A stretch of DNA of 64,000 bases from Euclidia mi. Its lineage: Eukaryota; Arthropoda; Insecta; Lepidoptera; Erebidae. The notes under the pieces are model-generated. The model did no database searches, was not told the DNA's origin, and saw only the letters and a program-made list of their open reading frames with translations. The stretch covers positions 15,270,217 through 15,334,216 of the forward strand of contig OX123209.2 in NCBI GenBank assembly GCA_944739405.2, read 5' to 3'. Position 1 is the stretch's first letter, and every line of letters begins with the position of its first letter. This document shows positions 19,365 to 30,896 of this stretch, piece after piece. Position numbers and translations under genes: made by a program.

Positions 19365-21217
19365 GGCTAAGCGTCGGTTCCTGCCCCTGGAACGTCGCTT
19401 AGCTAGATATCCATATTTTAAGGAATTATATATCAGCTTTATGAATGAATACATATCCTTAGGTCATATGTCTGAGTATTAACGCCAAAACTCCCCATCC
19501 TCAAATTACTTACCTCATCATGGTGTCTTGAAGGAGGCGAGCACGACTACCAAGCTTAGAGTGGTCTTTGATGCTTCGGCTCGTGCAACCTCAGGTAAAT
19601 CATTTAATGACATACAGATGGTTGGTCCTCACCTACGAGATGACTTATTATCGATCTTGCTTCGGTTTCGACAACACATGATTGTCATAAGTGCTGACAT
19701 CAAAAAGATGTACAGAGTCACGCGCGTGAATGAAAAACATAGGCCTCTTCAAAAAATCTTTGGCGATGAGACCCTAGGCAATCTTTGAAAAGTTACACGT
19801 TAGACACTGTAACTTATGGTACCGCGTCTGCTCCTTTTTAGCCACTAGATGTTTGAGACAATTAGCTCAGGAGTGTGATGACCCATCAGTTAGCTCTACA
19901 ATAGAGCACGACTTTTATGTGGATGACTATTTGTCGGGAGGGTCTTCCGTTCCGGAGACGTTGAGCAAATGCCGAAAGGTCATCGCTGTTCTTCAGTCAG
20001 CAAAATACAACCTCCGTAAATGGCAATCTAATTCAAACGAATTATTGCAAGCTCTTTGCGAACATAGAGTTGGGTCGGACTTTGTTAACCTTAGTGATAA
20101 TGATAACAAAACGTCTAAGACTTTAGGGCTTAACTGGAGGTGCTCTACTGACACGTTTACTTTCTCCACAAATCTTGCTTCAACTGATATAATTACTAAA
20201 CGTCATATCTTATCAGTGATAGGGCAAATCTTCAATCCCGTTGGTCTAGTTGTTCCCTGCATTGTGGAGGCCAAGATGATAATGCAACATTTATGGCTTA
20301 CAGGATGTTCTTGGGACGAGCCTGTTCCTGAAGAGATTCAGCTTATTTGGCGAGAATTTACAGATACTCTGTCTGTTCTAATTGAGTTTAAAATACCACG
20401 CTGGATCACAAGTGGGTCAGCGACTTCGCTTCAATTACATCTCTTTACTGATGCCTCTGAAAAGGCATATGGTGCATGTATTTACGTTCGCAGTGAATCT
20501 GAGAGTGGAGAGGTACAGGTACATCTTCTTACCGCTAAAAGTAACGTAGCTCCTGTCAAACCAACCACCATACCACGCCTTGAACTCTGTGGTTCACGAT
20601 TATATACAAAGGTTCGTCAGTCGCTCACTCTTACTTTTTATGAGGTACATTTTTGGTGTGACTCAACCATCGTTTTAGGCTGGTTGTCTGCCACGCCAAC
20701 GCAATTAAAGACATTTCTCCGACATAGAGTTTCTGAGATTCAGGAAGCTGTGGAGGGAAGGCCTTGGCGCTTTGTTCCTTCTCTTTCAAACCTCGCAGAC
20801 CTCGCTTCGCGTGGACTCAAAGCGGACTAATTATTGTCGTCTTCCTTGTGGTGGTCAGGGCCCCAATTTGTTCAGAAACCTTCAAATATGTGGCCTCAAT
20901 TTCCTGAATCAAATCATAAGGCATTAATATTACCTGACACATTATTATGTTATCATGTTGACACATCAAATAGTACTGAAAATATAATTAGTAATTTATT
21001 TCCTAAATTCTTTTCTAATTTATATCGTCTACAACGTATGATTTTTACATTTGTGTATAAAGCGTTAAACACACGCCGTGTTTAACGCTTTATACACAAA
21101 TGTAAAAAACAGGCATCTAATCGCGAGCATCTTACATCTTCTGAATTAACTAATTCATTGTACTTGTTTTGCAAATTGAGCCAAATGGAGTCTTTTCCTG
21201 AGGAATACAACCTTTTA
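19365..21217 (+). pseudogene. BEL/Pao retrotransposon pol, RT and RNase H region
   Basis: Coding begins in mid-polyprotein with AKRRFLPLERRLARYPYFKE, then HHGVLKEASTTTKLRVVFDA (RT start typical of BEL/Pao), MIVISADIKKMYR, a damaged stretch near 19780-19850 with two frameshifts (SLKSYTLDTVTYGTASAPF), and FYVDDYLSGG, the catalytic RT box. RNase H follows: LHLFTDASEKAYGACIY and FWCDSTIVLGWLSA, then NLADLASRGLKAD. The frame is finally broken by a palindrome at 21042-21108, beyond which coding resumes (SNREHLTSSELTNSLYLFCK) to about 21217. Protease, integrase and LTRs are absent. In the complete element this polyprotein makes cDNA in virus-like particles. It is a different copy from 4637-5801. Confidence 0.9.
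21042..21108. repeat. inverted duplication in BEL/Pao coding sequence
   Basis: Arms of 31 nt (21042-21072 and 21078-21108) are perfect complements with a 5-nt loop. Reading frames of the BEL/Pao polyprotein are found on both sides but not through the palindrome. Confidence 0.92.
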
Positions 21218-21589
21218 TAATTGACAACATTTCATTTTTTTACATACTGATATTATTATTTTATATGAAACTAGACTCAAAATAAGTAACCATATTTTTT
21301 CTTTTTTGGAAATAATGTACTTTTCATACAACAATTGGCTTTGAAATTCATTCTTTTCTAAACAGACGTAAGCGACAATTTACGTCACAACTTAGGAATA
21401 ATGGCGACTTTTCCTTTGCCTCACTCTGTCTGACACTTATAAATCATAAATGTCATTTTGATAGCTGGTGTATTTACTGTATCTATTTGTTGTCGCGGTT
21501 ACGAAGCAAGATTTTCTACGTTTTCAAATCAATCAGTGCATCTAACGATCACCATGAAAGTTTCTCAGGGATTTCAAGTTGCTGATAAT
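21218..21589. other. AT-rich gap; possible left end of ISL2EU-like element
   Basis: No terminal repeat could be fixed. Contains no long frame. Confidence 0.3.
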
Positions 21590-22856
21590 TGAAACTTGCC
21601 GAAAGGTGACTATTTGATGTTACTTGAGTACATGCAAGAAAATGAATGTTTCAACATTGCAGAAACTCGTAGTGCCAAAGCATTACTTGCATCGCGGGAA
21701 GCCTATGTCGACACGGCAGTAGGATACGTGGAAGTAAAGCGAGAGGGAGATATTTGTACGGTGAAATGCAGGGTGACACCAGAACACAAAGTAAAATCAA
21801 GTTGTATGAGGTCACAGCTGTCGTAAATGAAACCGAAGAAAAAATTGTCGATTGTCGTCTAAATGCAATGACTTTGCAGCTGCTGCAGGAGGGTGCAAGC
21901 ACGCCATATGTTTTTCTGTTTGGCTCGTAAAACGGTCAGATGAACCTTCTGTGACATCAACAACATGCTATTGTACTAAACCAAAACTTGCTGGAGCTGT
22001 AGGTGATCAGAAATTCATACTAGTTAAAAACATAGGCAAACGCAAGAGAACTGTACCTGAAGACATGAATATAAACATTGATTTGACAATCTTTGCTGCT
22101 GAACGTCAGAGGCGGCAAGTTACTACCGGAATGATTTTAAATTACTGTAGCAACCAACAGTCCAGATTGAGTGATTTCAGCCTATTCAATTGAATGCTGC
22201 AGTTGGTCAATCAACAGGTTGACCAAAGTTTTACAAACTTTAAATAATTTTGCCATGATCTAATAATAGTGGAAGTTATTAACAATGTTGCTGAAGCCAC
22301 CAAGGAACAATTATGGCATACAATGAGACAAGGCAGAGTGACAGGCTCCATAATATATGAAGCCATCCACTGTAAGACTCAAAATGGAGCCTTAGTGCAA
22401 AGTATTCTCGGTGGTTATAAGGTGCCAGAGACAGTGGCAATAAAAAGAGGCAAGACAATGGAAAAACTAGTGTTAAAGGAGCTAGAAAAAGATTTTGGCG
22501 TTATAGAAAGCACGGGTTTTATTTTGATATCTCCTTTCATTGGTGTTTCTCCTGATGGCAAGTGCAAGGAATTTGTCATTGAAATTAAATGTCCTATGAC
22601 TGACAAAACTATGATAAATTACATGAAGAATAATAAGATACAAGAAAAATTTAAAGCACAAATTATGCTACAAATGCATGCTGCAGAAAAATCAAAAGGA
22701 TGGTTTTGTGTTGCAGATCCTAGTTTTGAACAAACTAAACTCATTCACAAACATTTGGTAAAATATGACAATGACTATGTGAAAAAAATATTAGACAGTG
22801 CAGAAGCTTTTTGGGAACAGTTCATATTTAACATCATTGTTGCTAGTGCAAAATAA
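21590..22856 (+). pseudogene. ISL2EU-type protein: SWIM zinc finger and YqaJ nuclease
   Basis: Three consecutive frames separated by small indels. The first has LPKGDYLMLLEYMQENECF and KREGDICTVKCRVTPEHKVK. The second has a SWIM-type zinc finger, C-x-C followed by AAAAGGCKHAICFSVWL, and SVTSTTCYCTKPKLAGA-like sequence (near 21960). The third (22269-22856) is a YqaJ/lambda-exonuclease-like nuclease: GRVTGSIIYEAIHC, ETVAIKRGKTMEKLVLKELE, IGVSPDGKCKEFVIEIKCPM (acidic residue and ExK motif) and QIMLQMHAAEKSKGWF. This pairing is characteristic of the second gene of ISL2EU transposons, convergent with the transposase at 22882-23600. The nuclease part looks intact; the SWIM part is frameshifted near 21810 and 22190. 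Its role in transposition is not established. Confidence 0.85.
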
Positions 22857-22881
22857 AAGAATATTCATTATTATCAGTGTT

Positions 22882-23600
22882 TTATTCATTCTTAACAATA
22901 GAGCTGTTTAAATTTATTAATCCACAAGCTACTATAACCACTTCATCGGCATTTTGAGTTAATTTATTGTTAATAACTGAGTGCGGTTTTAGGAATTTAA
23001 ATAACCGCACTCTTCTTATTACCCTTTCTACATGAATGCGCAGACTGGCTATAACTTTACTCTTGATAGCATCCTGTTTTGTTAACTTTGCATCCTTTGA
23101 GACACTGGGTGGTCGAAGAAGTTTAATTTGTTTTCTACTTAATATGGTGTCTATATGCTTAAAGCCTCTGTCGGCTAATACCGTACAGTTAGGTGGTAGC
23201 ACATCCAGTAAACCACAATTTTCTACGATACAAGCATCAGATGTACGGCCTCCATAACCATCTGATACAAAGTTAACAAAGCCATCGGGAGTTGTAGCTT
23301 ATCAAGTACTTCAAAGTGTTAGCATTTTTATACTGTGACCATGTAAGTGCTTGATTAATAGGATTAGATGGTTTCTCTATTTCTATTTCAAAACAATCTA
23401 TAATGCAATATACATTTGAATAGTCTTTGTTAACTCTAAAAGAAGACGGGTAATTTCTTTTTACATCATATTGCTTAGGGGAAAAAATTAATTGTTTAAA
23501 AAATGTTTGTGTAAAATTGATAGTTTTTTGAAAAATATCCTCCATATTCTTGTCAACGAAATTTCAAACATATCAGAAATCTGATAAAAGGCAGTATTGT
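22882..23600 (-). pseudogene. ISL2EU-type DDE transposase, C-terminal half
   Basis: On the minus strand, FRVNKDYSNVYCIIDCFEIEIEKPSNP carries the first catalytic Asp within CIIDCFE. Then come QALTWSQYKNANTLKYLIS and, after a one-base frameshift near 23290, TPDGFVNFVSDGYGGRTSDA (Asp), LPPNCTVLADRGFKH, SLRIHVERVIRRVRLFKFL (Glu) and ACGLINLN to the stop at 22882. The order and motifs match DDE transposases related to IS5-like/THAP-containing insect transposons. The N-terminal portion, with a possible THAP finger, is missing upstream of about 23600. It is convergent with the YqaJ gene, only 25 bp between stops, as expected for two genes of one element. Confidence 0.85.
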
Positions 23601-24714
23601 TTCGAATTTTATTATAGTGTTATGATTATGTCAAGTGATTTAATCTGTAGGTTAACCTGTAAATAATCAATGAGCCAATAGAAGTTTTTTGGTAACCCTA
23701 TATAACACAGTGATTTATTTTTTATAAGATTAAGCATGAAGTTCCTGCCCTGAAGTTGCATTGGCACAATAATATCTGTTGAAATTTCAGATATATCCGC
23801 TGATGTAGTACTGCCTTGTGTAGAAGGTAACCGGGGGAGTATGTTGATTATATCAACACTGGACGGGCGGCGCGGCCAGAGCGAGACGACGACATGGGAC
23901 TGCGCTGGTCACCCGCGCCGGCGGCGCTCACACCACTCACCAGTCGGCCTAAACACTTACGACGACATACCCGCGCTCGCGCTTCATAATATTGTTAACA
24001 TTTTCGTATCTTCTAATTTGTAATACTTACGTAAGGTTAAATCAGCAATAATATACACATATCTATACAGTCCACAAAGCTTATTTTATTCAATACATCG
24101 AGCTATCGTCGCATCGGGGTTTTTCTTTTTGGTTTTTATTGACAAATGAAAACTGAAAACTAAAGAAAGAAAATGAAATTTAAATCTCAAACCAATTCAG
24201 AGGTGTACACAACCGCTTAGAAGAAACAGCTGTGTGTTTTGAAGGAAAAGTTAACCCAAAAGGGGCCAACAACCTAAGAAAATTTGGGAAATTTTTACAC
24301 TGGAACCCATTAACCAGTTAGCGTGCTCAGATGGAGCGAGCTCAAATAAGCCGAATTAGTTCGCCCAGAAGGGACGAACTCTAGAATGTATGAGTACTAA
24401 ACCGGCGCAACATGCAACGACGCAGACTGCGGTACCCCAAGCCCCCAGGGTGAATTAGGCTGGGTTCGAAGAACATCTCCGAATCATCTCCACCAAGGTG
24501 ATCAGCCAATGTAAGAGGAATGGTGGTATAGGGTAATACCGACATGTGTCTGGTTGGCACAGCGAACCAATCGGGCTGACCGTTATAGAATATGGAGCTA
24601 AAATGGAAATGAATGGAGTCGAAGTGCGGTTGGAACATCCAGGGAGGAAGGCCGTTTTCACCAAAACCGTTATCCGGGGCCGGAGGTCGTCGCTTCTAGT
24701 CTGTTCGTTGATGT
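23601..24714. other. unassigned region with a CpG-rich patch
   Basis: A G+C-rich stretch at 23860-23970 (GGGCGGCGCGGCC and similar) is followed by AT-rich DNA. The part at 24350-24700 has balanced base composition and open frames of about 70-85 codons on the minus strand, but no motif I recognise. It may be an LTR or a decayed repeat. Confidence 0.35.
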
Positions 24715-24990
24715 CACAATTTGAAGCTGTTTCAAGTTGTTCTTTTTTTTTGCCTGCTTGAGGATCTTCTCCATTATTACCATTATCTTCATCACCAACT
24801 TGAAGTTCTTCGCTGTTATTACTGGCATTATGTAGCTCTCCGCGGTTTCTACTTTTGCGAGTTCGTTTTGATGATTGTCGTAACCCTTATATTAATGTAC
24901 GTTTAGAAGCATTCCTTATGGCTAGCTTCATCATCATCATCATCATCCGTAAAGTTTGAGTCCCAAGAATTGACAACTTCAAAGAAAAAT
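24715..24990 (-). pseudogene. acidic, low-complexity coding-like segment, unrecognised
   Basis: On the minus strand a segment reads NSWDSNFTDDDDDDEASHKE, a stop and probable frameshift, then RQSSKRTRKSRNRGELHNAS and GDEDNGNNGEDPQAGKKKEQ. The alternation of acidic and basic runs looks like the disordered N-terminal part of a transposon protein or host nuclear protein. I cannot name a family. It lies 160 bp upstream, on the opposite strand, of the LINE at 25154. Confidence 0.3.
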
Positions 24991-25153
24991 TTTTAATGTT
25001 CTTGTCTCTCTCCCTTGCTACCACCTGACCATGAACACTGACAAAGAAAATTCTGGGAGAAAAGTATATCCAGTAGTTTGTATGCGCACTTCATGCCGCT
25101 ACCCGCTTTCGATGAGTACAACAATGAAAATGTTTTGGAAAGTTTCATTTTAA

Positions 25154-25851
25154 TTGGCCTTATCAGCTAGATCTAGGCATGTCTTCGTCAAATCGCCTTT
25201 GCAATCAAATAAGATTACATCTAGGCTATCTACATCAACTAATAAAACCTACATCTTTTCTGATAGACTAGGTCATAATGTTGGTAGTCTTTTCAGTGAG
25301 TATACAAATCAGTGTGTAATGAATTATTGTAGGCCAGGGGATAGTTACACTAGTTTAGTGAATCAAATTAGGTTACACCCCTTAGATGAGAGTAGTACAG
25401 CCATATTATTGTTTGGTAACAGTTTAACTGTAAAGAGACAGGATATCATAGAATGTGTTGAAGTGTTACTAGGACTTAATTCAAAATTTAGGTGTAAATT
25501 TATTTTATGTGCTTTGCCATACGCAAATAACACATACAGAAAACATGCACATACACACATTAAATATGTTATTGTATAATATAACTTCATAGTCGTCATA
25601 GTGACGCAATATTATTTTTTGACGCTAATAAATTTATTAGTAAATTTACTTTAACAAAAGATACAATGTATCTGCCATTTTATATTAAGAGACAGATTGC
25701 TAAGCTATTAGCATACAATTTACAGCAAGGCAGAGAGCCTTGTGTTGACAATTTATTTGATAGGGTTAGTACTTGTACTAACAACGTTTTTATTGACACG
25801 TTTTGTGATTTAAACTCCAAGATAGGACAACAGTTAGGCTGCAGTATTTGA
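25154..25851 (+). pseudogene. LINE ORF1, esterase-like domain
   Basis: The frame contains NKTYIFSDRLGHNVGSLFSE, NYCRPGDSYTSLVNQIRL and STAILLFGNSL, then a frameshift near 25580 and FISKFTLTKDTMYLPFYIKR. A Ser-Asp turn after a beta strand followed by a G-N-S block recalls the SGNH-hydrolase-like (esterase) domain found in ORF1 of CR1-type LINEs. That assignment is inference. No zinc knuckle is visible; the N-terminal part may be missing. The stop (25849-25851) overlaps the start of the next frame, as in many two-ORF LINEs. Confidence 0.6.
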
Positions 25852-28657
25852 ATATAGTACACCAAAACATGCAGGGCCTAGCTGGCAAAGAATTAGAGTT
25901 AAGTTTATTTCTAGAAAAATATGATGTTAAGGTTTTGTGCTTAACTGAACATTGGTTAAAGAACCATGAGCTTATTATTATAAATCAATATTATACAGTG
26001 CAGAGTTCGCATATAAGAATGCAGGCTATTAGAGGCGGTTCTCTCATAATAACTTCAAATTTATTAAAATGTAAGAAACGTAAAGATATTGTTAATTTAT
26101 CTATCGAGCGCACTATTGAGTTGTCCTGTGTGGAATTAGACCTATATATAGTAATTTGTGTATATCGACCTCTTTCTGGTGACTATAATCTATTTGAGAC
26201 TGTTATGGAAGATGCTATCAATAAAATTAAATGTAGTAATAAGAATATTATAGTATGTGGCGATTTTAATATTAATATTTTAGAGAATTCTTCACAGTGT
26301 ATTAGATTTCTGAATCTTTTCAAGTCATTTAATTCAAGGAACCTATTCTGTGAACCTACTAGAGTATCTGCAACATCTTCTACTTGTTTGGATAACATAT
26401 TTAGTTCTTGTGCTGCCACAAACCCAGTAGTAATTAGTTCTCTCCCTTCTGATCACCGTGGACAGATAGCTAGTTTTCCCTGTTCAACATATGATAAATC
26501 ACGTACAGTAGAATGTAATACGTTTCAAAACCAATTTTATTGCTAAACTCAATACCTCAAAATTGAACTCACAAAATCCAAATACAATTTATAACTCACT
26601 TTTTGGACTAGTAAATAATGAGTTTCAAAATACTTTCAAGAGTAAAACAGTCACATTAAAGGGTACTATGGGATCTTTTAACCAGTGGGCGACTATAGGT
26701 ATATACAAAAGTAGAGCCAAGTTGTTTGAATTATATGGTATGAAACAACTTAGATTTGACACACCTTTTCGAGATTATGTAAAAAAGTACTCAACAATTT
26801 TTAAACAAGTTTGTATTATGGCAAAATCTAAATTAATTAGTAGTAAAATTAAGCATTCAACAAATATAATTAAAGAAACTTGGAGAATTATAAATAATGA
26901 AACAGGAAGAGCACGACCACGGGAAAACCAATTTGAACTAAAAGAAAACATTTTATTAGTCACCAATAAAACTCAAGTAGCGCATATGTTCAATAGTTTC
27001 TTTGCAAGCATACCTTTAACAACTACTAGCTGTTTACAATCATCATCTTTAGACGCTGGAAATTTTTTGCTTAGCAGTGTACCTGAATGCAAGAGCGTGT
27101 TAAGATTCGAGCATGTTACCCCGCGAGATATATTGATCGCATATAATTCAATTAATATTAAAAATACCGGCGACTTTTGGGGCATTTCAATTAAAATTTT
27201 AGGTCCTATAGTTGAGACAGTTGCGCCTTACCTATCTATAATTTTTAATCAATGCTTTGACCTAGGCGTATTTCCGGATTTGATGAAATTAAGTAAAATT
27301 ATACCCTTATTCAAATCTGGCAGTAAAAATGAAATTAATAATTTTAGGCCCATATCTATCTTGCCGGCATTTAGTAAAATATTTGAAAAGATTCTTTTAA
27401 AGCAGCTACTAAACCACTTCAATTTAAATAGTCTGCTTCACAAAGATCAATATGGGTTTACTAAAGGTAGATCCACTACTGATGCGAGTGTTGCTCTCAT
27501 AAAACACGTTTATAGTGCTTGGGAGTCATCAAAGAATGCTATTGGAGTGTTCTGTGACCTATCTAAAGCATTTGACTGCGTTCAGCACGACACACTACTG
27601 CGTAAGCTCCGCCACTATGGTGTAGAGAAAACCGCACATAGTGTTGTCGATTCGTACCTGCGGCAGAGATTTCAGTGCGTCGATGTAAATGGGACTACAT
27701 CCTCTAAATTACCTATACAGCTAGGCGTTCCACAAGGCTCAATTTTAGGTCCGTTTCTATTTCTTGTATATATTAATGACTTACCTTTTTATTTAAAAAC
27801 ATCTGTGATGTTGTACTTTTTGCAGATGATACGTCACTTATTTTTAAAGCAGATAGAATTAAAAATCAATTTGATGATGTAAATATGCACTATTACAAGT
27901 TACACAATGGTTTACAGCAAACAACCTAGTACTTAATTCTAGGAAAACTAAATGCGTTAAATTTGCTTTACCTAACGTAAGACAACTGGGACCTAATATT
28001 ATGCTAGATAGGGAGAAACTTGACACTGTAGACTCTACAGTGTTCCTAGGCATTACATTAGATAATAAGTTACAATGGGGTGCACATATAGCATGTCTTG
28101 CAGGAAAGCTCAGCTCTGCTGCGTATGCCGTCAGAAAAGTTAGGCAACTTACTGACATCGACACGGCTCGTTTAGTATATTTTAGCTATTTTCACAGTGT
28201 TATGTCCTACGGCATTTTGTTATGGGGTAAAGCTGCGGATATTCAGAATATCTTCGTTCTACAGAAACGAGCGGTACGAGCAATATACATGTTAGGTGCA
28301 AAAGATACTCTTAGGGAACGCTTTAAGTCTATAGGAATTCTTACAGTAGCCTCGCAATTTTTATTTGCTAATATTTTGTACATTAGGCAAAATATAGGTT
28401 TATTTATCACAAAAAGCGATATACATAATATAAATACACGAAACAGGCATAGGTTATATGCCCCTTATCATCGTTTACATAAAGTTAATAATTCTTTTGT
28501 AGGGCTAGGTATCCGTATTTACAATAAAATACCAATTGGTATTTTAGAATTACCATTTAGTACATTTAAAACTAAAATAAAAGACGGCCTTGTTAAGAAA
28601 GGTTATTATACTATAAATGATTATTTCAGTGATAAGGATAGCTGGTCACTTCGCTAG
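25848..28657 (+). pseudogene. CR1/Jockey-superfamily LINE ORF2 (endonuclease-RT)
   Basis: AP endonuclease comes first: NIVHQNMQGLAGKELELSL, LTEHWLKNHE, RGGSLIITSN, ICVYRPLSGDYNLFE, CGDFNINIL and SSLPSDHRGQ. The frame breaks near 26545, then RT follows: FPDLMKLSKIIPLFKSGSKN, NNFRPISILPAFSKIFEKIL, YGFTKGRSTTDA, GVFCDLSKAFDCVQHDTLL and LGVPQGSILGPFLFLVYIND. A frameshift falls just before the catalytic LFADDTSLIF (about 27810), another near 27885, and the thumb/C-terminal part (28001-28657) carries STVFLGITLDNKLQWGAHI and HSVMSYGILLWG to the stop. All catalytic blocks are still recognisable; four or so frame breaks make it inactive. Confidence 0.9.
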
Positions 28658-29343
28658 ACAACTCATGATCTTTATACCAAATTAGAATTATATAGATACT
28701 TTGCATTTTTCAGTTAATCTTTATATAATATTTCTAGTTCTTTTAAATTACTGTTCATGTATTATTAGGTCGTTAAACTTAGGTACTACATTTACATTAG
28801 CATTGTTGTTCCACTAATTTTATTAAAGTTTTACTGCACTGTAAGATGAAGATAACTAGTGATCATGGGCTGTAAACTAATGTTTTTGTAATTTTGTATA
28901 TTCATATACAGTCACTTCTGTAACATACATTTCCACCATAGTTCTGAACATGGTCGCGAGTTGCCTACATTACAAGACGTAAGTGGATGCTCCTGTTACA
29001 CAATATTCACACTGGAAGGCTAACTAAGGCACTTAATTTAGTAACTGCATTAATTTCTTAAGTATTATGTCTGTAACTAATTACTATTTCCAAGTAATTT
29101 AGTACAATGTGAAACAGTTGCAGCTCCTTACAAAAATGAAATACATATGTACCATAATATTGGCGATTCAAAAGAGTGGCCACGAGTTTTATTGCCCGTT
29201 CTTTCTCGTGGTTCTACCTATTGCTTTGCGAACGAGGCAGTAAATGTAAATGTAGAAGCATTAAGTAATTCAATTTAAAAAAATTGACGTTCATAAGCGT
29301 CACCTTGTGACCTAGATGAATAAACGATTTTGAGTTTGAGTTT
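28658..29343 (+). repeat. 3' UTR and 3' end of the CR1/Jockey-type LINE
   Basis: AT-rich 3' UTR ending in TTGACGTTCATAAGCGTCAC, TTGTGACCTAGATGAATAAA and a short TTTGAG repeat. The same terminal phrase occurs on the minus strand at 57291-57540 and 62637-62683, marking those as tails of the same family. Confidence 0.8.
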
Positions 29344-30112
29344 ATGTCGATTCACTTGAAAAAAAATCGATCTCCGATTTGATTCGAATCGAACATACTA
29401 GAATCGATTCTCGATTAAATCAAGCATTAGGAGATCGATTTTCGATTAATCGATTCCAAACATGAATTAATGAAGTTCGATTTTAATAGAGAGCGAGTCT
29501 ATGCACCGGGCATGAATCCAGACACCGTGCTACTACTTTGCCCGACTCGGGGATCGCGCTTTAAGGTTTAATGTCGACTTTAAGCTATAATACATGTTTT
29601 AAATTTGTAATGGTAATGTCGCTTTAATGCTGATTTTAATAGACCTTTGTGCAATTAAACGTAAGTCTCCAGTCTTACACCAGTAAGTCAGTCATAAGCG
29701 ACACAGGATTTAGTCCTAATGCGAGATAGGTACCTATGTATTTTTTTCAATAACGAAAAAATAATAGATTGCCATAGGCTCTCCCCTATTACATTGGGAC
29801 CGAAACATAACTGCGGAAGTTTGGCAAATGTAATACACCTCTGCCTACCCCTTACAGGATAGATAAAGGCGTGAAGTTACGCATGAGAAAAAATAAAAAA
29901 ATAATTAAGTTGTGAGTTTGTCGCACATTTTATGAACTTCGTAGCTAATCTATGAACTATAGTGCTTGTTCTTGAATCGGGACGATTCGAGGGGTTTAGG
30001 AATCGATTCATCGAATCGATGCTGGATTCCAAATCGATCTAAATAATCGATTATTTTACTCAAAATAATCGATTTTTCAATTAATCGATTTAAGATCTCA
30101 ATATTTTTGTAA
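29344..30112. repeat. AATCGATT-rich region, probable decayed DNA transposon
   Basis: Both flanks of this interval (29344-29480 and 29975-30090) are dense in ATCGAT/AATCGATT words, a self-complementary motif, as in sub-terminal repeats of some DNA transposons. Coding potential is absent. A SINE tail is embedded at 29765-29895. Ends and TSD not determined. Confidence 0.5.
29765..29895 (+). repeat. SINE 3' part
   Basis: ATAGGCTCTCCCCTATTAC, GGGACCGAAACATAA and CACCTCTGCCTACCCCTTAC followed by an A-rich tail match the 3' half of the SINE at 9009-9272, with divergence. Confidence 0.7.
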
Positions 30113-30134
30113 TTATATATATATATATATATTA
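30113..30134. repeat. (AT)n microsatellite
   Basis: About ten uninterrupted AT units. Confidence 0.9.
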
Positions 30135-30269
30135 TAATATATTTTTGTAATTAAGATTTTTGCGGCTATTGAGAATATTGAGATATTGATCTCAATATTT
30201 TTGTAAGGAACGATATTAATAAAGATATGTACATAAATGTTATTAATGCCATGGATTATCATATTAGAA

Positions 30270-30612
30270 TTTTGGCATATATTACAGAGTCACGGTGTAT
30301 ATACAGTTAGCAATGTGCTACTGACACCATTTTATCACCCAATCCAACTCCCCAAGAAAATTATAATATTTTGGTATTTGGAAAAGATTTCCTTGTCTTT
30401 AAGTGGGAATGGGTATCAAGGTGGATACATTTGCGGCCGTCATATGTGCATGTGCAACACTGCATAACATCGCATTGTTAGTAGACGATTTGTTGCCAAT
30501 GAACTGGGATGACATTCATATTTAAAATGATGATGTTGTACCAATTAGTGAACACTCCAACAGCAATGGTTTTATGGTGCGACAATCTTTGGTTGATAGG
30601 TTTTTCTCTTAA
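30270..30612 (+). pseudogene. Harbinger transposase, C-terminal remnant
   Basis: Out-of-frame blocks recall the end of a Harbinger transposase: YLLTPFYHP-like sequence near 30320, FGIWKRFPCL near 30380, then CACATLHNIALLVDDLLP and WDDIHI, with a stop at 30612 after SLVDRFFS. Several frameshifts separate them. It is convergent with the coiled-coil fragment at 30683-30896, an arrangement seen in Harbinger elements, where transposase and DNA-binding protein face each other. Confidence 0.65.
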
Positions 30613-30682
30613 TGTATTTTTTTTTACTAAGTAAAAACTCATAAAATAAACAATAATACTTTTATTTCAATTCTTATAGAGA

Positions 30683-30896
30683 CTAATCGGTTACGACTTG
30701 TTTTGCAATAGATTTCTTCATTTTCTCTAATTTTATTTTAGCTTTTTCTAATAAACATTTGTTTATTTCTTCCTCCTAACAACGCTGCCCTTTTAGCTTT
30801 TTCTAGTAAACATTTTTTTCTCTCTTCCTCTAACAACGCTGCCCTCTTTTTAATTTGTGCAGCTTCCAGATTAACTTACATACGTTTTCTTTACAG
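30683..30896 (-). pseudogene. coiled-coil C-terminus of a Harbinger accessory protein
   Basis: The minus strand encodes AAQIKKRAALLEEERKKCLL and, after a one-base shift, EKAKRAALLEEEINKCLLEK, ending KKSIAKQVVTD and stop at 30683. The helix is a tandem duplication of about 20 residues (AALLEEE..KCLLEKAK). Long charged helices at the C-terminus are typical of Myb- and MADF-type Harbinger partners. No DNA-binding domain remains. Confidence 0.55.

Noticed and set aside
24381..24664. Minus-strand frames of 69-85 codons
   Set aside because: Two frames overlap in the same DNA with no conserved pattern; left as unassigned region.
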